From positions 594,530-658,529 of the forward strand of contig NZ_VLLB01000003.1 of NCBI RefSeq assembly GCF_007830455.1: a stretch of 64,000 bases of DNA, in the 5' to 3' direction. The notes under the pieces were generated by a model, which saw only the letters and a program-made list of their open reading frames with translations, searched no databases and was not told where the DNA came from. The position numbers were made by a program, and so were the translations under genes. This document shows positions 26,765 to 36,324 of the stretch, in pieces. This DNA comes from Pseudoduganella lurida. GTDB taxonomy: Bacteria; Pseudomonadota; Gammaproteobacteria; Burkholderiales; Burkholderiaceae_D. Position 1 is the first letter of the stretch. Each line of letters opens with the position of its first letter.

Positions 26765-26829
26765 CGGTACAGTGCCAGTACACTCGCCGGCACTCTTCGC
26801 ATAACTGTAGCGGTTGAATAACCAGTACA
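26765..26829. promoter_or_regulatory. Candidate MocR operator: three GTACA repeats
   Basis: The 122-base gap between the divergent dehydratase and mocR genes contains GGTACA (26765-26770) and AGTACA at 26777-26782 and 26824-26829, the latter two within CCAGTACA. MocR regulators commonly bind direct repeats in such divergent gaps. The assignment is by position and repetition only. Confidence 0.45.
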
Positions 26830-26842
26830 ACGAAAGGGCGCC

Positions 26843-28261
26843 ATGAATTCCCCACTTGCCGCCACGCTGGCCCGCGACACGGGCGAATCGCTCACCGACC
26901 AGATCGTGCGCAGCGTGGCCGTGCGCATCGACGAGCGCGAGCTGCGCAGCGGCAGCCGCATGCCGTCCATCCGCCGCTTCGCCGAGCACCATGGCGTGTC
27001 GCCATTCACCGTGGTGGCCGCGTACGACAAGCTGGTGGCGCGCGGCTACCTGGAATCGCGGCGCGGCGCCGGCTTCTTCATCCGCGACCGGGCACCGGTG
27101 CGGCCGACGGCGGCAACGGTCGTGCCCGAACCGGCCAATGGCGCGCTGGACGTGAGCTGGCTGGTGCGGAACATGTTCCGCCAGATGCCGCACCGGCAGA
27201 TGCCCGGCACCGGCGTGCTGCCCGGCGAATGGCTCGATGGCGCCAGCGTGACGAATGCGCTGCGTGCGATCGGCCGGCTGGACAGCCAGTTCCTGCTCAA
27301 CTACGGCACGCCGCAGGGCTACCTGCCGCTGCGCGAACAGCTGCAGCGCAAGCTGGCGGAACTGGAGATCGGCGCCGCGCCCGAGCAGTTCGTGACCACG
27401 GCCGGCGTCACGCAGGCGCTGGACATCGTGGCGCGCGAATTCACCCGGCCGGGCGACACGATCCTGGTCGACGATCCGGCCTGGTTCCTGATGTTCGGCT
27501 CCTTTGCCGCGCTGGGCGCACGCGTGATCGGCGTGCCCCGCCTGCCGGACGGCCCGGATCTGGCGCGCCTGGCCGAACTGGCGGCGCTGCACAAGCCGCG
27601 GCTGTATGTCATCAACTCGGTGCTGCACAATCCCAGCTCCACGTCGTTGTCGGCTGCCAAGGCATTCCAGGTGCTGCGCCTGGCCGCGGAACACGGCTTC
27701 ACGATCATCGAGGACGATATCTACAGCGACCTGCATCCCGGCAGCGCCGTGCAGCCGGCCACCCGGCTGGCGGCGCTGGACCAGCTGCAGCGCGTGGTCT
27801 ACCTGTCCGGCTTTTCCAAGACGATGGCCGCCAACCTGCGCGTGGGTTTCATCGCGGCGTCGCCCGACCTGGCGCGCCGGCTGGCGGATCGCAAGATGCT
27901 GCAGACGCTGACCACCAGCGATATCGGCGAACGCATCGTCCACAAGATCCTGTCGGAAGGGGCGTACCGCAAGCATGCGGAACGGATGCGCGCCCGGCTG
28001 GACGGCCTGCGCGCCCGCACCGTAAGACAGATGGAACGCGTGGGCCTGGCGGTCGACGTGGCGCCGCCGGCCGGCATGTTCGTCTGGGCCGATGCGGGCA
28101 CGGACACCAATGTGCTGGCCGAGCGGGCGATGGGCGAAGGCATCCTGCTGGCACCGGGCAGCCTGTTCTCGCCGAGCCAGCTGCCGTCCACCTTCATGCG
28201 ACTCAACGTGGCGGCCATGCAGGATCCGGCGATCTGGCGCTTCTTGCAGAAGAACTTGTGA
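26843..28261 (+). CDS. MocR-family (GntR-aminotransferase) transcriptional regulator
   Basis: A 472-residue MocR protein. An N-terminal GntR winged helix (about 13-80: LTDQIVRSVAVRIDERELRSGSRMPSIRRFAEHHGVSPFTVVAAYDKL) is joined to an aminotransferase-like domain with TTAGVTQALD, the NPSSTS motif, EDDIYSDLHP and the PLP lysine in SGFSKTMAANLRVG (Lys326). MocR proteins sense PLP or amino-compound adducts. It is divergent from the threonine-dehydratase-like gene and its coupled exporter, its likely targets. AAAGGGCGCC precedes the ATG. Confidence 0.93.
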   Translation: MNSPLAATLARDTGESLTDQIVRSVAVRIDERELRSGSRMPSIRRFAEHHGVSPFTVVAAYDKLVARGYLESRRGAGFFIRDRAPVRPTAATVVPEPANGALDVSWLVRNMFRQMPHRQMPGTGVLPGEWLDGASVTNALRAIGRLDSQFLLNYGTPQGYLPLREQLQRKLAELEIGAAPEQFVTTAGVTQALDIVAREFTRPGDTILVDDPAWFLMFGSFAALGARVIGVPRLPDGPDLARLAELAALHKPRLYVINSVLHNPSSTSLSAAKAFQVLRLAAEHGFTIIEDDIYSDLHPGSAVQPATRLAALDQLQRVVYLSGFSKTMAANLRVGFIAASPDLARRLADRKMLQTLTTSDIGERIVHKILSEGAYRKHAERMRARLDGLRARTVRQMERVGLAVDVAPPAGMFVWADAGTDTNVLAERAMGEGILLAPGSLFSPSQLPSTFMRLNVAAMQDPAIWRFLQKNL

Positions 28262-28296
28262 GAATGTTATCGTAACAAGCTCTCGACAGGGCCGGT

Positions 28297-28325
28297 CTTG
28301 AAATAGGGCATCGACAGTCCCATAT
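28297..28325 (+). promoter_or_regulatory. Sigma-32-like heat-shock promoter of htpG
   Basis: CTTGAAA (28297-28303), a 15-base spacer and CCCATAT (28319-28325) match the RpoH consensus CTTGAAA / CCCCATnT closely. The predicted start is about 45 bases before the htpG ATG. Confidence 0.82.
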
Positions 28326-28374
28326 TCCGGCAACGAATTCATGCATCAACCTTTTTGCTCACACGGGGACAACA

Positions 28375-30282
28375 ATGGCCGATAACAAAGAAACTCTGGG
28401 CTTCCAGGCAGAAGTCAAGCAGCTGCTGCAGCTGATGATCCACTCGCTGTACTCGAACAAGGAAATCTTCCTGCGCGAGCTCGTCTCGAACGCGTCCGAC
28501 GCGGCCGACAAGCTGCGCTTCGAAGCCATCAACAACGACGCGCTGTACTGCGACGACCACGAACTGGCAATCACCGTCTCGTTCGACAAGGCGGCTCGCA
28601 CCATCACCATCGCCGACAACGGCATCGGCATGAGCCGCGACGAAGTGATCAGCCACCTGGGCACGATCGCCAAGTCCGGCACCAAGGAATTCTTCGGCAA
28701 GCTCTCCGGCGACCAGCAGAAGGACGCCGCGCTGGTCGGCCAGTTCGGCGTGGGCTTCTATTCCGGCTTCATCGTGGCCGACAGGATCACCGTCGAGACG
28801 CGTCGCGCTGGGCTGGCGGCGAATGAAGCCGTGCGCTGGGAATCGGCCGGCGAGGGCGACTACAGCATCGAGCCGATCGAGAAGGCCACGCGCGGCACCA
28901 GCATCATCCTGCACCTGCGCGAAGGCGAGGACGAGCTGCTGTCAACCTGGAAGCTGAAGTCGATCATCACCAAGTACTCCGACCATATCTCCCTGCCGAT
29001 CCGCATGGCGAAGGAAGACTGGGACGACGAGAAGAAGGAAAACGTCGTCAGCGACGAACTGGAAACGATCAACCAGGCCAGCGCGCTGTGGGCGCGCAGC
29101 AAGAGCGACATCACGCCGGAACAGTACGAAGAGTTCTACAAGCACGTGTCGCACGACTTCGGCGCGCCGCTCACCTACACGCACAACCGCGTGGAAGGCC
29201 GCAGCGAATACACGCAGCTGCTGTACATCCCGGCCAAGGCGCCGTTCGACCTGTGGGACCGCAACAAGCGCGGCGGCATCAAGCTGTACGTGAAGCGCGT
29301 GTTCATCATGGACGATGCCGAACAGCTGATGCCGACCTACCTGCGCTTCGTGAAGGGCGTGATCGACTCGGCCGACCTGCCGCTGAACGTCTCCCGCGAG
29401 ATCCTGCAGGAGTCGCGTGACGTCAAGGCCATCCGGGAAGGCTCGACCAAGCGCGTGCTGGGCATGCTGGAGGAACTGGCGAACGCGGAAGAGCAGGATA
29501 AGAAGGACAAGTACACCACCTTCTGGAACGAGTTCGGCCAGGTGCTGAAGGAAGGCATCGGCGAGGACTTCGCCAACAAGGAACGCCTGGCCAGGCTGCT
29601 GCGCTTCTCGTCCACGCACACCGATTCGACCGAACAGACGGTCGCGCTGGCCGACTACGTGTCCCGCATGAAGGAAGGCCAGGCCAAGATCTATTACGTG
29701 ACGGCCGACAGCTTCACGGCGGCGAAGAACAGCCCGCACCTGGAGATCTTCCGCAAGAAGGGCGTGGAAGTGCTGCTGCTGACGGACCGCGTGGACGAAT
29801 GGATGCTGTCTTTCCTGAACGACTTCGATGGCAAGGAACTGGTGTCGGTGGCGAAGGGCGGCCTGGATCTGGGCACGCTGGAAGACGAAGCGGAGAAGAA
29901 GGAGCACGAGGAAACGGAAGCGCAGTACAAGGACCTCGTCACGAAGATGAAGGATGCGCTGGGCGACAAGGCCAAGGACGTGCGCGTGACGTTCCGCCTG
30001 ACCGACTCGCCGGCCTGCCTGGTGGCGGACGAGAACGAACTGTCCGGCAACCTGCTGCGCATGCTGAAGGCCGCCGGCCAGAACGCACCGGAGTCCACGC
30101 CGATCCTCGAGATCAACCCCAACCACCCGCTGGTCACGCGCCTGAAGTACGAAAACGAAGGCGACGGCCAGTTCACCGCCTGGGCCCACCTGCTGTTCGA
30201 CCAGGCCCTGCTGGCCGAAGGCGGCACGCTGGCCGACCCGGCCTCCTTCGTGCGCCGCATGAACGAGATGCTGCTGAAGTAA
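28375..30282 (+). CDS. htpG: Molecular chaperone HtpG (Hsp90)
   Basis: A 635-residue bacterial Hsp90, a cytoplasmic ATP-dependent dimeric chaperone. The N-terminal ATPase domain shows [17 protein letters not shown], the nucleotide-binding [13 protein letters not shown] and [15 protein letters not shown]; the middle domain has [42 protein letters not shown] with the catalytic Arg; the C-terminal dimerisation domain ends RRMNEMLLK. The length matches E. coli HtpG (624). It stands alone behind a sigma-32-like promoter and is followed by a near-perfect palindrome likely to end its transcript. Confidence 0.98.
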   Translation: MADNKETLGFQAEVKQLLQLMIHSLYSNKEIFLRELVSNASDAADKLRFEAINNDALYCDDHELAITVSFDKAARTITIADNGIGMSRDEVISHLGTIAKSGTKEFFGKLSGDQQKDAALVGQFGVGFYSGFIVADRITVETRRAGLAANEAVRWESAGEGDYSIEPIEKATRGTSIILHLREGEDELLSTWKLKSIITKYSDHISLPIRMAKEDWDDEKKENVVSDELETINQASALWARSKSDITPEQYEEFYKHVSHDFGAPLTYTHNRVEGRSEYTQLLYIPAKAPFDLWDRNKRGGIKLYVKRVFIMDDAEQLMPTYLRFVKGVIDSADLPLNVSREILQESRDVKAIREGSTKRVLGMLEELANAEEQDKKDKYTTFWNEFGQVLKEGIGEDFANKERLARLLRFSSTHTDSTEQTVALADYVSRMKEGQAKIYYVTADSFTAAKNSPHLEIFRKKGVEVLLLTDRVDEWMLSFLNDFDGKELVSVAKGGLDLGTLEDEAEKKEHEETEAQYKDLVTKMKDALGDKAKDVRVTFRLTDSPACLVADENELSGNLLRMLKAAGQNAPESTPILEINPNHPLVTRLKYENEGDGQFTAWAHLLFDQALLAEGGTLADPASFVRRMNEMLLK

Positions 30283-30301
30283 GCCGCGTTCATCGTTCTA
30301 C

Positions 30302-30356
30302 GGCAGAGGCCGTGTCCACCTTGGGGTCAGACCCCGAAGTGGACACGGCCTCTGCC
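30302..30356. repeat. Long palindrome between htpG and the PEP-CTERM gene
   Basis: GGCAGAGGCCGTGTCCAC and GTGGACACGGCCTCTGCC are perfect 18-bp arms around CTTGGGGTCAGACCCCGAA, itself palindromic. It begins 20 bases after the htpG stop codon and ends 15 bases before the convergent gene's stop. A bidirectional terminator is the obvious role, although there is no T run. It belongs to the dispersed GGGGTCAGACCCC family. Confidence 0.9.
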
Positions 30357-30371
30357 ATTTCGGCGATGCCA

Positions 30372-30998
30372 TCATCGTCCAGCGGCCTGGGCACCGCCGC
30401 GCCGCCTGCGCTGCGCCGCCAGCAGCACCAGCGGCGCGCCGACGGCCAGCAGCGCCACCTCGGCCGGTTCGGGCACGGGTTCGAGGAAGCCGCGGATCTC
30501 GCCGGCCGGCGCGAAGGAGGTGTGCAGGTTCAGGTAGGCGCGGCCCGTGTCCAGGCCGGCCAGCAGCGCCGCCTCGGCGCCGGCCGTGGTGCCGCCGTTG
30601 GCCGTGATGAAGCCGGCGTTCCAGGTAGCGGCCAGCGACGTGTCGAACACGCGCCGGTAGCTGCCCGAGGTCACGCCAAGCGGGAAGTCGACGAAGGTGG
30701 GCACCTGGGTGGCCACGCCGGCCGTGCCGGTTTCGGCGATCGCGGTGCAGCAGTGGATATGCGCTGCCGTCGTGCCTTCCAGCAGGCCGGCGAAGGCCAC
30801 GTCCAGCGTGAGCGTGTGCGTGGCGATGTCGAAATCGACGACGGCCGTGCCGGTGCCGGGCGAGGCGTTCGGTGGCGCCTCGTTCGCGCCGGACAGCGTG
30901 GTGGTGTAGACGGCCGCGCCGGCATCGAGTCCGGCCAGGCACAGCGCCAGGGCCGCGACGCCCTGCAACAGCTTCCCGCGTAGCGATGAATGGTTCAT
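30372..30998 (-). CDS. CHRD-domain protein with PEP-CTERM sorting signal
   Basis: A 208-residue exported protein. The signal peptide (about 1-30) is followed by a CHRD domain: YTTTLSGANEAPPNASPGTGTAVVDFD, AAHIHCCTAI and APAGEIRGFL are its characteristic pieces. The C-terminus is VPEPAEVALLAVGAPLVLLAAQRRRR, that is, a PEP motif, a hydrophobic helix and basic residues: the PEP-CTERM signal processed by exosortase/EpsH in bacteria that make exopolysaccharide. The exosortase is not in this window. The ATG follows AAAAAGGAGACGG. CHRD proteins of bacteria are poorly characterised. Confidence 0.9.
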   Translation of the reverse strand: MNHSSLRGKLLQGVAALALCLAGLDAGAAVYTTTLSGANEAPPNASPGTGTAVVDFDIATHTLTLDVAFAGLLEGTTAAHIHCCTAIAETGTAGVATQVPTFVDFPLGVTSGSYRRVFDTSLAATWNAGFITANGGTTAGAEAALLAGLDTGRAYLNLHTSFAPAGEIRGFLEPVPEPAEVALLAVGAPLVLLAAQRRRRGGAQAAGR

Positions 30999-31225
30999 GT
31001 CCGTCTCCTTTTTATAGACGAGACCGGTCAAGCAAAGCGCGCGCCTGCATGCGCAGTGATCGGTAAATCAGGCACTTGAGGCGGCCGGTCCGGCGGCCGT
31101 CGCCGCGCTGTCAAGAATTCCGGCATAGCATGACCTGCACGGCTGAATCCGTTAGATACGCCACACTTCACTATGTTGTAGAATCCATTCTTGCCTTTTA
31201 TTAAAGCCTTTGGGCCGCTGACGTC

Positions 31226-32827
31226 ATGCAATCCAGCTCCTGCTCCGTCCTGCTCATCGACGACGAGACCCTGGCACAGGATTACCTCCTGCATTGCCTC
31301 GAATCCCACATCGACATCACCCTGTGCTACGAGCATTGCTCGGAACGCGCTGTCGAGCTGGCGGTGCAGCACCGGGCCACGATCGTCCTCGTCGACCTGC
31401 GCATGCCCGGCGTCGACGGCTTCGGCGTACTGGGCAGCCTGCGCGCCGACCCGCGCACCGAACACCTGCCGATCGTGCTGCTGTCCTCCGAACACGATGC
31501 CGAGGTCAAGGTGCGCGCGTTCGAAGCGGGCGCCAACGATTACCTGGTCAAGTGGCCGCATCCCCGCGAACTGGTGGCGCGGCTGCGCTATCACAGTGCC
31601 GCCTACGTGGCGCGCCGCGAGCGCGACGAAGCGTTTGCCTCGCTGGCTCGCAGCCAGGAGGAACTGCGCGCCAGCCAGGCCGCGCTGCACCAGGCGCAGA
31701 AGATGGAAGCGATCGGCCAGCTGACGGGCGGCGTGGCGCACGACTTCAACAACGTCCTGCAGATCATCGGCGGCAACCTGCAGCTGGTGAAGCTGATGGG
31801 CGGCCTGTCCGACAATGCCCGCAACCGCATCGATTCGGCGCTGACCGGCGTGGAACGGGGCGGGCGGCTGGCAGCCCACCTGCTGGCCTTCGCGCGCCGG
31901 CAGCCGCTGCAGGCCGTCGTCATCGATCCTTCCGCCGTGCTGCTGGAAATGGAAGAGATGCTGCGCCGCGTGCTGGGCCCGCAGGCGCACATCGGCAGCG
32001 ACATCGCGCCCGGGTGCTGGAGCACCGCCGTCGATCCGAGCCAGCTGCACAACGTGATCCTGAACCTGGCGATCAATGCGCGCGACGCGATGCCGCACGG
32101 CGGTGAGCTCACGCTGCGCTCGCGGAACATCCGGGCCGGCTCGCCGGAACTGGCCAAGGTGGGCGATGGCGACTACGTGATGCTGGAAGTGGCCGATACC
32201 GGCAAGGGCATGCCGCCCGATGTGCTGGAGCGCGCCTTCGAGCCGTTCTTCACCACCAAGCCGACCGGCCAGGGCACGGGTCTGGGCCTGTCGATGAGCT
32301 ATGGCTTCGTCAAGCAGTCCGGCGGCGAGATCGTGCTGGACAGCACGCCGGGCCAGGGCACGAGCGTGAAGATCTTCCTGCGCCGCAGCGCCGCCGAGGC
32401 GATGCCGGAGGAAGAGGACACCGGCGACGCGCCGCTGTTCGGCGGCGTGGAAACCATCCTGGTGGTCGAGGACGAGGAAGCGGTGCGCGATACGACGGCG
32501 GCCCTGCTGTCCACGCTGGGCTACCGCGTGCTGCAGGCGGAGGATGCGGACCAGGCCGCGCGCATCGTCGACAACGGGGTCAATATCGACCTGCTGTTCA
32601 CGGACGTGATCATGCCGGGCAAACTGAGCAGCCTGCAGCTGGCCGACAAGGTGCGCGACCGCTGCCCGGAGGCCCAGGTGCTGTTCACGTCCGGTTACGC
32701 GGAAGGGGTGCTGGCCCACGAGGGCCGGGTGGATCCGGGTGTCAGCCTGCTGCCGAAACCCTACAATCCGGAGGTGCTGAGCGCACGCATCCGGCACATG
32801 CTGCGCCGGCGCAGGGCGGCGGCGTAA
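31226..32827 (+). CDS. Hybrid histidine kinase (REC-HisKA-HATPase-REC)
   Basis: A 533-residue soluble kinase with no membrane segment. The N-terminal receiver (about 6-125; Asp57 in [12 protein letters not shown], Lys109) leads through a coiled-coil to a HisKA-type dimerisation domain with His172 in [14 protein letters not shown], an HATPase domain ([55 protein letters not shown]) and a C-terminal receiver with [16 protein letters not shown]. The fusion order resembles kinases of the HHK type that take signals through a receiver rather than a sensor domain. It converges on the phytochrome operon, with 18 bases between stops, which hints at but does not prove a shared pathway. Confidence 0.92.
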   Translation: MQSSSCSVLLIDDETLAQDYLLHCLESHIDITLCYEHCSERAVELAVQHRATIVLVDLRMPGVDGFGVLGSLRADPRTEHLPIVLLSSEHDAEVKVRAFEAGANDYLVKWPHPRELVARLRYHSAAYVARRERDEAFASLARSQEELRASQAALHQAQKMEAIGQLTGGVAHDFNNVLQIIGGNLQLVKLMGGLSDNARNRIDSALTGVERGGRLAAHLLAFARRQPLQAVVIDPSAVLLEMEEMLRRVLGPQAHIGSDIAPGCWSTAVDPSQLHNVILNLAINARDAMPHGGELTLRSRNIRAGSPELAKVGDGDYVMLEVADTGKGMPPDVLERAFEPFFTTKPTGQGTGLGLSMSYGFVKQSGGEIVLDSTPGQGTSVKIFLRRSAAEAMPEEEDTGDAPLFGGVETILVVEDEEAVRDTTAALLSTLGYRVLQAEDADQAARIVDNGVNIDLLFTDVIMPGKLSSLQLADKVRDRCPEAQVLFTSGYAEGVLAHEGRVDPGVSLLPKPYNPEVLSARIRHMLRRRRAAA

Positions 32828-32845
32828 GGTCCAACGGCCGGCCGG

Positions 32846-33304
32846 TCAGCTGTTCGGCCGCACGTAGCGCTGCGAGCCCGGTGGCGGTTCGTTCAGCACG
32901 GCCCAGAACACGCCCAGGTCCGAAATGGCGCGGACGAATTCCTTGAACTCCACCGGCTTCACCACATAGGCATTGACGCCCAGCTCGTAGCTGCGCACCA
33001 GGTCCTGCTCCTCGCGGGACGAGGTGAGCATCACCACGGGCAGCGCGCGCAGGTGCATCACGTTGCGGATCTCGCGCAGCACTTCCAGGCCGTCGACCTT
33101 CGGCAGCTTCAGGTCCAGCAGCACGACGGCGGGATTGCCCTGCACGCGGTCGATGAACTCGCCGCGCGCGTGCAGGTAGTCGAGTGCTTCGGCGCCGTCG
33201 CGCACGACGATCACCTCGTTGGCGAGCTGGCTTTTTTCCAGCGCGATCAGGGCCAGTTCGAGGTCGTGGGGATTATCCTCGACCAGCAGGATGGGCTTCA
33301 GCAT
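32846..33304 (-). CDS. Single-domain response regulator of the phytochrome operon
   Basis: A 152-residue stand-alone receiver with ILLVEDNPHDLELALIALEK at the N-terminus, the phosphoacceptor Asp in VVLLDLKLPKVDGLEVL, TSS and a Lys in YVVKPVEFKEF. The layout with acidic DNPHD and long helix 1 is typical of Rcp1-like regulators that pair with phytochromes. Its ATG follows the phytochrome stop codon by 3 bases, so it is the second gene of the operon and the likely phosphoacceptor of that kinase. No output domain is present. Confidence 0.9.
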   Translation of the reverse strand: MLKPILLVEDNPHDLELALIALEKSQLANEVIVVRDGAEALDYLHARGEFIDRVQGNPAVVLLDLKLPKVDGLEVLREIRNVMHLRALPVVMLTSSREEQDLVRSYELGVNAYVVKPVEFKEFVRAISDLGVFWAVLNEPPPGSQRYVRPNS

Positions 33305-33307
33305 GGA

Positions 33308-35560
33308 TTAGGTACTCGGTAAGATGTTTGGAATGGTGAAGGTGAAGGTGGCTCCCTCGTTCAGCGCGCCCTGCGCCGCCACGCGGCCGCCATGGCGCTC
33401 GACGATGCGGCGCACATTGGCCAGGCCGATGCCGGTGCCCTGGAAATCCTCCATGCGGTGCAGGCGCTGGAACACGCCGAACAGCTTGTGCACGTAGTCC
33501 ATATTGAAGCCGGTGCCGTTGTCCGCCACGCTGAACACGGATTCCGTGTCGGTCCGGCGGCCCTCGATGCGGATCTCCGCCGGGTCCTTCTGGCCGGTGA
33601 ATTTCACGGCGTTCGACAGCAGGTTGATGACGGCCAGCTGGAGGAAGGTGGGATCGGCCGTGACCGCCGGCAGCTCGCCGACGTGCCAGACGATGTTCCG
33701 GCCGCCGCCGGCGTCCAGCTTCACCTTGTCGACGCAGGAGCGCACCAGGTCGTTCATGTCCACGTGCACCGGCCGCAGCGAGGCGCGGCCCATCTGCGAA
33801 AAACTGAGCAGGTCGTCGACCAGCTTGCCGGCCAGGCGGGCCGATTCCTTGATGTTCTTCAGGAAGCGCTGGCGCTTCTCCAGCGAGTCGTTGCCGGCCG
33901 CCTCCATCAGCAGGTCGGCAAAGCCGGCGATGTGCCGCAGCGGCGCGCGCAGGTCGTGCGAGACGGAATACGAGAACGCTTCCAGTTCCTTGTTGGCGCG
34001 GCCCAGCTCATCGGCCAGTTCGGCCATCTGCTCGGCGCGTTCCAGCGCGATGCCCAGCAGCGCGGTGCGGAATTCCACCGCCATTTCCAGCTCGCCCGGG
34101 TGCCAGGGCAGCGCCGTGCCGTGCACGGTCTCGCGCCAGGAAGCGAAGCTGGTGCGGGGGCTCAGTTCGCGCGGTGCGTCGGCCGGAATGTCCCCCTCCT
34201 TCTCGCGCGGCTTGCCGGCCCAGTCGATCGTGTAGACGACTTCGGGACGGAACCACAGCAGGTAGTGCTGGTGGATGCGCGAGATCGGCATCGCCAGCAG
34301 GCCACTGGCCACCTGGCGGAACGCGTAGGCGGGCGGGTAGTCGGCGGCCAGCTGCTCGGTGTGATACAGGTCGTCGTGCGTATTGGCCTGCAGCCAGCCC
34401 ACCAGCGCACGCACCTGCGCCTCGCCCGGCGTTTCGCCGAAGCCCACGATGCGGTCGTCCACCACCACGGCCACGCCGCCGGCGCGGGCGAAGTGCAGCA
34501 GCTGGGGGAACACATTGCCCATGTTCTCGATGAAGTCGGCGCCCTGCGTGAGGCCGGCGAGCGCATCGACCATCGTGCGACGCACCTCGAGGCGGAACTG
34601 CAGCTCGTCGGCCATTTCGCGGCTCTCGATGCGCAGCGCCAGGATCTGGCCCAGCTGCTCGCAGGCGGTGCGCTTGTCGAAGGTGATGTGGCAGGCCGCC
34701 GCGTTGTGGCAGGAAATCAGCCCCCACAGGCGGCCCTGCACCATCAGCGACACGGACATCGACGCCATCGTGCCCATGTTGCGCATGTACTGCAGGTGCA
34801 CCGGCGAGACGCTGCGCAGCGCGGCGAACGACAGGTCGTTCAGTGCGCCCGTCAGCGGATTCTCCGGCGGCACCAGGCGCGCCGGCGTGTAGTTCGCGTC
34901 GTGGATCAGGCGGATGCGGTTCAGCGCATACAGCTCGCGCGCCTGCTTCGGAATGTCCGTGGCGGGAAAGCGCTGGCCCAGGTAGGAGGGCAGGCCGCCA
35001 TCGCCGCTTTCGGCCAGCACGTGGCCATGGCCTTCGTCGTCGAAGCGGTACACCAGCACGCGGTTGAAGCCCGTGACGGCGCGGATTTCGGCCGCCGCCG
35101 TGGCGCTCATCTTCTCGACCGGGTCGCCGTCGCCCAGCTTCTGCAGGAAGTCGCCCACCAGCGGATACAGGTGACGGAAGTCAGCCACGCCGGTGCGCTG
35201 CACGGCCTCGAATTCGAGCATCAGCAGCGCATCGTAGCGGTGCACCAGCACGTCGAAGCAGCCGCCGTTCAGGCGCACCGTGGCGGCGAAGTTGGGGCGG
35301 CCGGCGACACTGGACAGTTCACCCGCGAGTTCGCCTTCGAGCTGCGCGGCGATCGCGTCGCCGACGACACCGGCCAGCGTGCGGCCCAGCGCCGCCGTCG
35401 CGCTCACGCCCAGGTGGTGCGCCAGGTTGTCGCTCGCCTGCACCACGGTGCCGTCCGGCGCCAGGGCCAGCACGCAGCCGTGCGGCTGGACGCTGCCCGG
35501 CGTGCGGATCGGCTCGCGGTCGCAGCTGGTCAGGTCCAGGGATGGGCTTGCTAGTGTCAT
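33308..35560 (-). CDS. Bacteriophytochrome histidine kinase
   Basis: A 750-residue red/far-red light sensor kinase in PAS-GAF-PHY-HK order. The N-terminal Cys13 (TSCDREPIRTPGSVQPHG) is the biliverdin attachment site. The GAF domain carries the FPATDIPKQARELY chromophore pocket, and the PHY tongue has SPRTSFASWRETVHG, the conserved PRxSF. The HK part has His in SVSHDLRAPLRHIAGF, NLLSNAVKFT and DNGTGFNMDYVHKLFGVFQRLHRMEDFQGTGIGLANVRRIVERHGG. A GAF-like motif GVADFRHLYPL in the PAS belongs to the family. No bphO (heme oxygenase) is in this window, so biliverdin must come from elsewhere. A weak ribosome binding site precedes the ATG. Confidence 0.95.
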   Translation of the reverse strand: MTLASPSLDLTSCDREPIRTPGSVQPHGCVLALAPDGTVVQASDNLAHHLGVSATAALGRTLAGVVGDAIAAQLEGELAGELSSVAGRPNFAATVRLNGGCFDVLVHRYDALLMLEFEAVQRTGVADFRHLYPLVGDFLQKLGDGDPVEKMSATAAAEIRAVTGFNRVLVYRFDDEGHGHVLAESGDGGLPSYLGQRFPATDIPKQARELYALNRIRLIHDANYTPARLVPPENPLTGALNDLSFAALRSVSPVHLQYMRNMGTMASMSVSLMVQGRLWGLISCHNAAACHITFDKRTACEQLGQILALRIESREMADELQFRLEVRRTMVDALAGLTQGADFIENMGNVFPQLLHFARAGGVAVVVDDRIVGFGETPGEAQVRALVGWLQANTHDDLYHTEQLAADYPPAYAFRQVASGLLAMPISRIHQHYLLWFRPEVVYTIDWAGKPREKEGDIPADAPRELSPRTSFASWRETVHGTALPWHPGELEMAVEFRTALLGIALERAEQMAELADELGRANKELEAFSYSVSHDLRAPLRHIAGFADLLMEAAGNDSLEKRQRFLKNIKESARLAGKLVDDLLSFSQMGRASLRPVHVDMNDLVRSCVDKVKLDAGGGRNIVWHVGELPAVTADPTFLQLAVINLLSNAVKFTGQKDPAEIRIEGRRTDTESVFSVADNGTGFNMDYVHKLFGVFQRLHRMEDFQGTGIGLANVRRIVERHGGRVAAQGALNEGATFTFTIPNILPST

Positions 35561-35640
35561 GGACAGGATTTTACCGGTAAATGCATGCCCGCGCGCAAAA
35601 TCAGGGGCCTGTCGGTGGCTGTTTCGCGCCGTCCATCCGG

Positions 35641-36324
35641 TCAGCGCACGCTTTGCAGCAGGAAGGACGACTGGCCGCAGCTCTTCTCGGAACGGCGGAT
35701 TTCCTCGGGCGCGCAGGAGCGCGAGGTGCCATCCTTGCGGTAGCAGGCGTGCAGTTCGCGCAGGAAGCGGCCGGCACCCGTGCAGAAGGGCACCACGGCA
35801 TCCTCGGCCAGGCGCGGATTGGCGGCCCGGAAGGCCTCCTTGAACTGGGCGATGGTGACGCGCACCGGCTGCTCCGGCGTGCGGTAGGCGGCCGGCACGA
35901 CGAGGCCGTCCTTCAGCCTGGCCGACAGCGCCAGGTACTGGTCCGGCGCCAGGCCGGAGCAGGTGCCGTGCTTGGACCATTCGTGGCCGATCAGCTTGGG
36001 CGACGGATAGATCGCTTCGTACTTGCGGCGCGCCGCGGCCGGCAACGGCTCGCGCGAGCAGCTGTCCGGATAGCCTTTCTCGTATTGCGGCCACAGGCCG
36101 TGCAGCACGAAGCCGAGCCGGCGGTCGCTGCCGCACTGGTTCGGATCGCGGCCGCCATTGGTGGCGCAGTAGGCCGGCGACCAGGACAGGGCCAGCGCGT
36201 AGTAGTCGAACACGCCGGGCGTGTCGTCATGCTTCGGCTTGCGGGCTTCGGCCGCGCCGCACAGCAGCGCCGCCGCCAGCATCAGGAGGGCTTTGTTCTT
36301 CATGGTTTTCTTCGTCGTCATCAT
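35641..36324 (-). CDS. Secreted ribonuclease T2
   Basis: A 227-residue RNase T2 with a signal peptide (about 1-27, ending AEA). Both catalytic segments are present: CAS1 FVLHGLWPQ (with its His) and CAS2 GHEWSKHGTC (with Glu and two His/Lys residues), plus the SWSPAYC start of the fold and paired cysteines. T2 enzymes cut single-stranded RNA to 2',3'-cyclic phosphate ends in the periplasm or outside the cell. The start overlaps the kynA stop as TAATG; an alternative start is MKNKALL seven codons later. It is the third gene of the kynurenine cluster, an unusual companion. Confidence 0.92.
   Translation of the reverse strand: MMTTKKTMKNKALLMLAAALLCGAAEARKPKHDDTPGVFDYYALALSWSPAYCATNGGRDPNQCGSDRRLGFVLHGLWPQYEKGYPDSCSREPLPAAARRKYEAIYPSPKLIGHEWSKHGTCSGLAPDQYLALSARLKDGLVVPAAYRTPEQPVRVTIAQFKEAFRAANPRLAEDAVVPFCTGAGRFLRELHACYRKDGTSRSCAPEEIRRSEKSCGQSSFLLQSVR

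Noticed and set aside
33392..35554. A 720-codon plus-strand frame opposite the phytochrome gene
   Set aside because: His/Arg/Gly/Ala-biased complement of the phytochrome; no domain and no initiation site.
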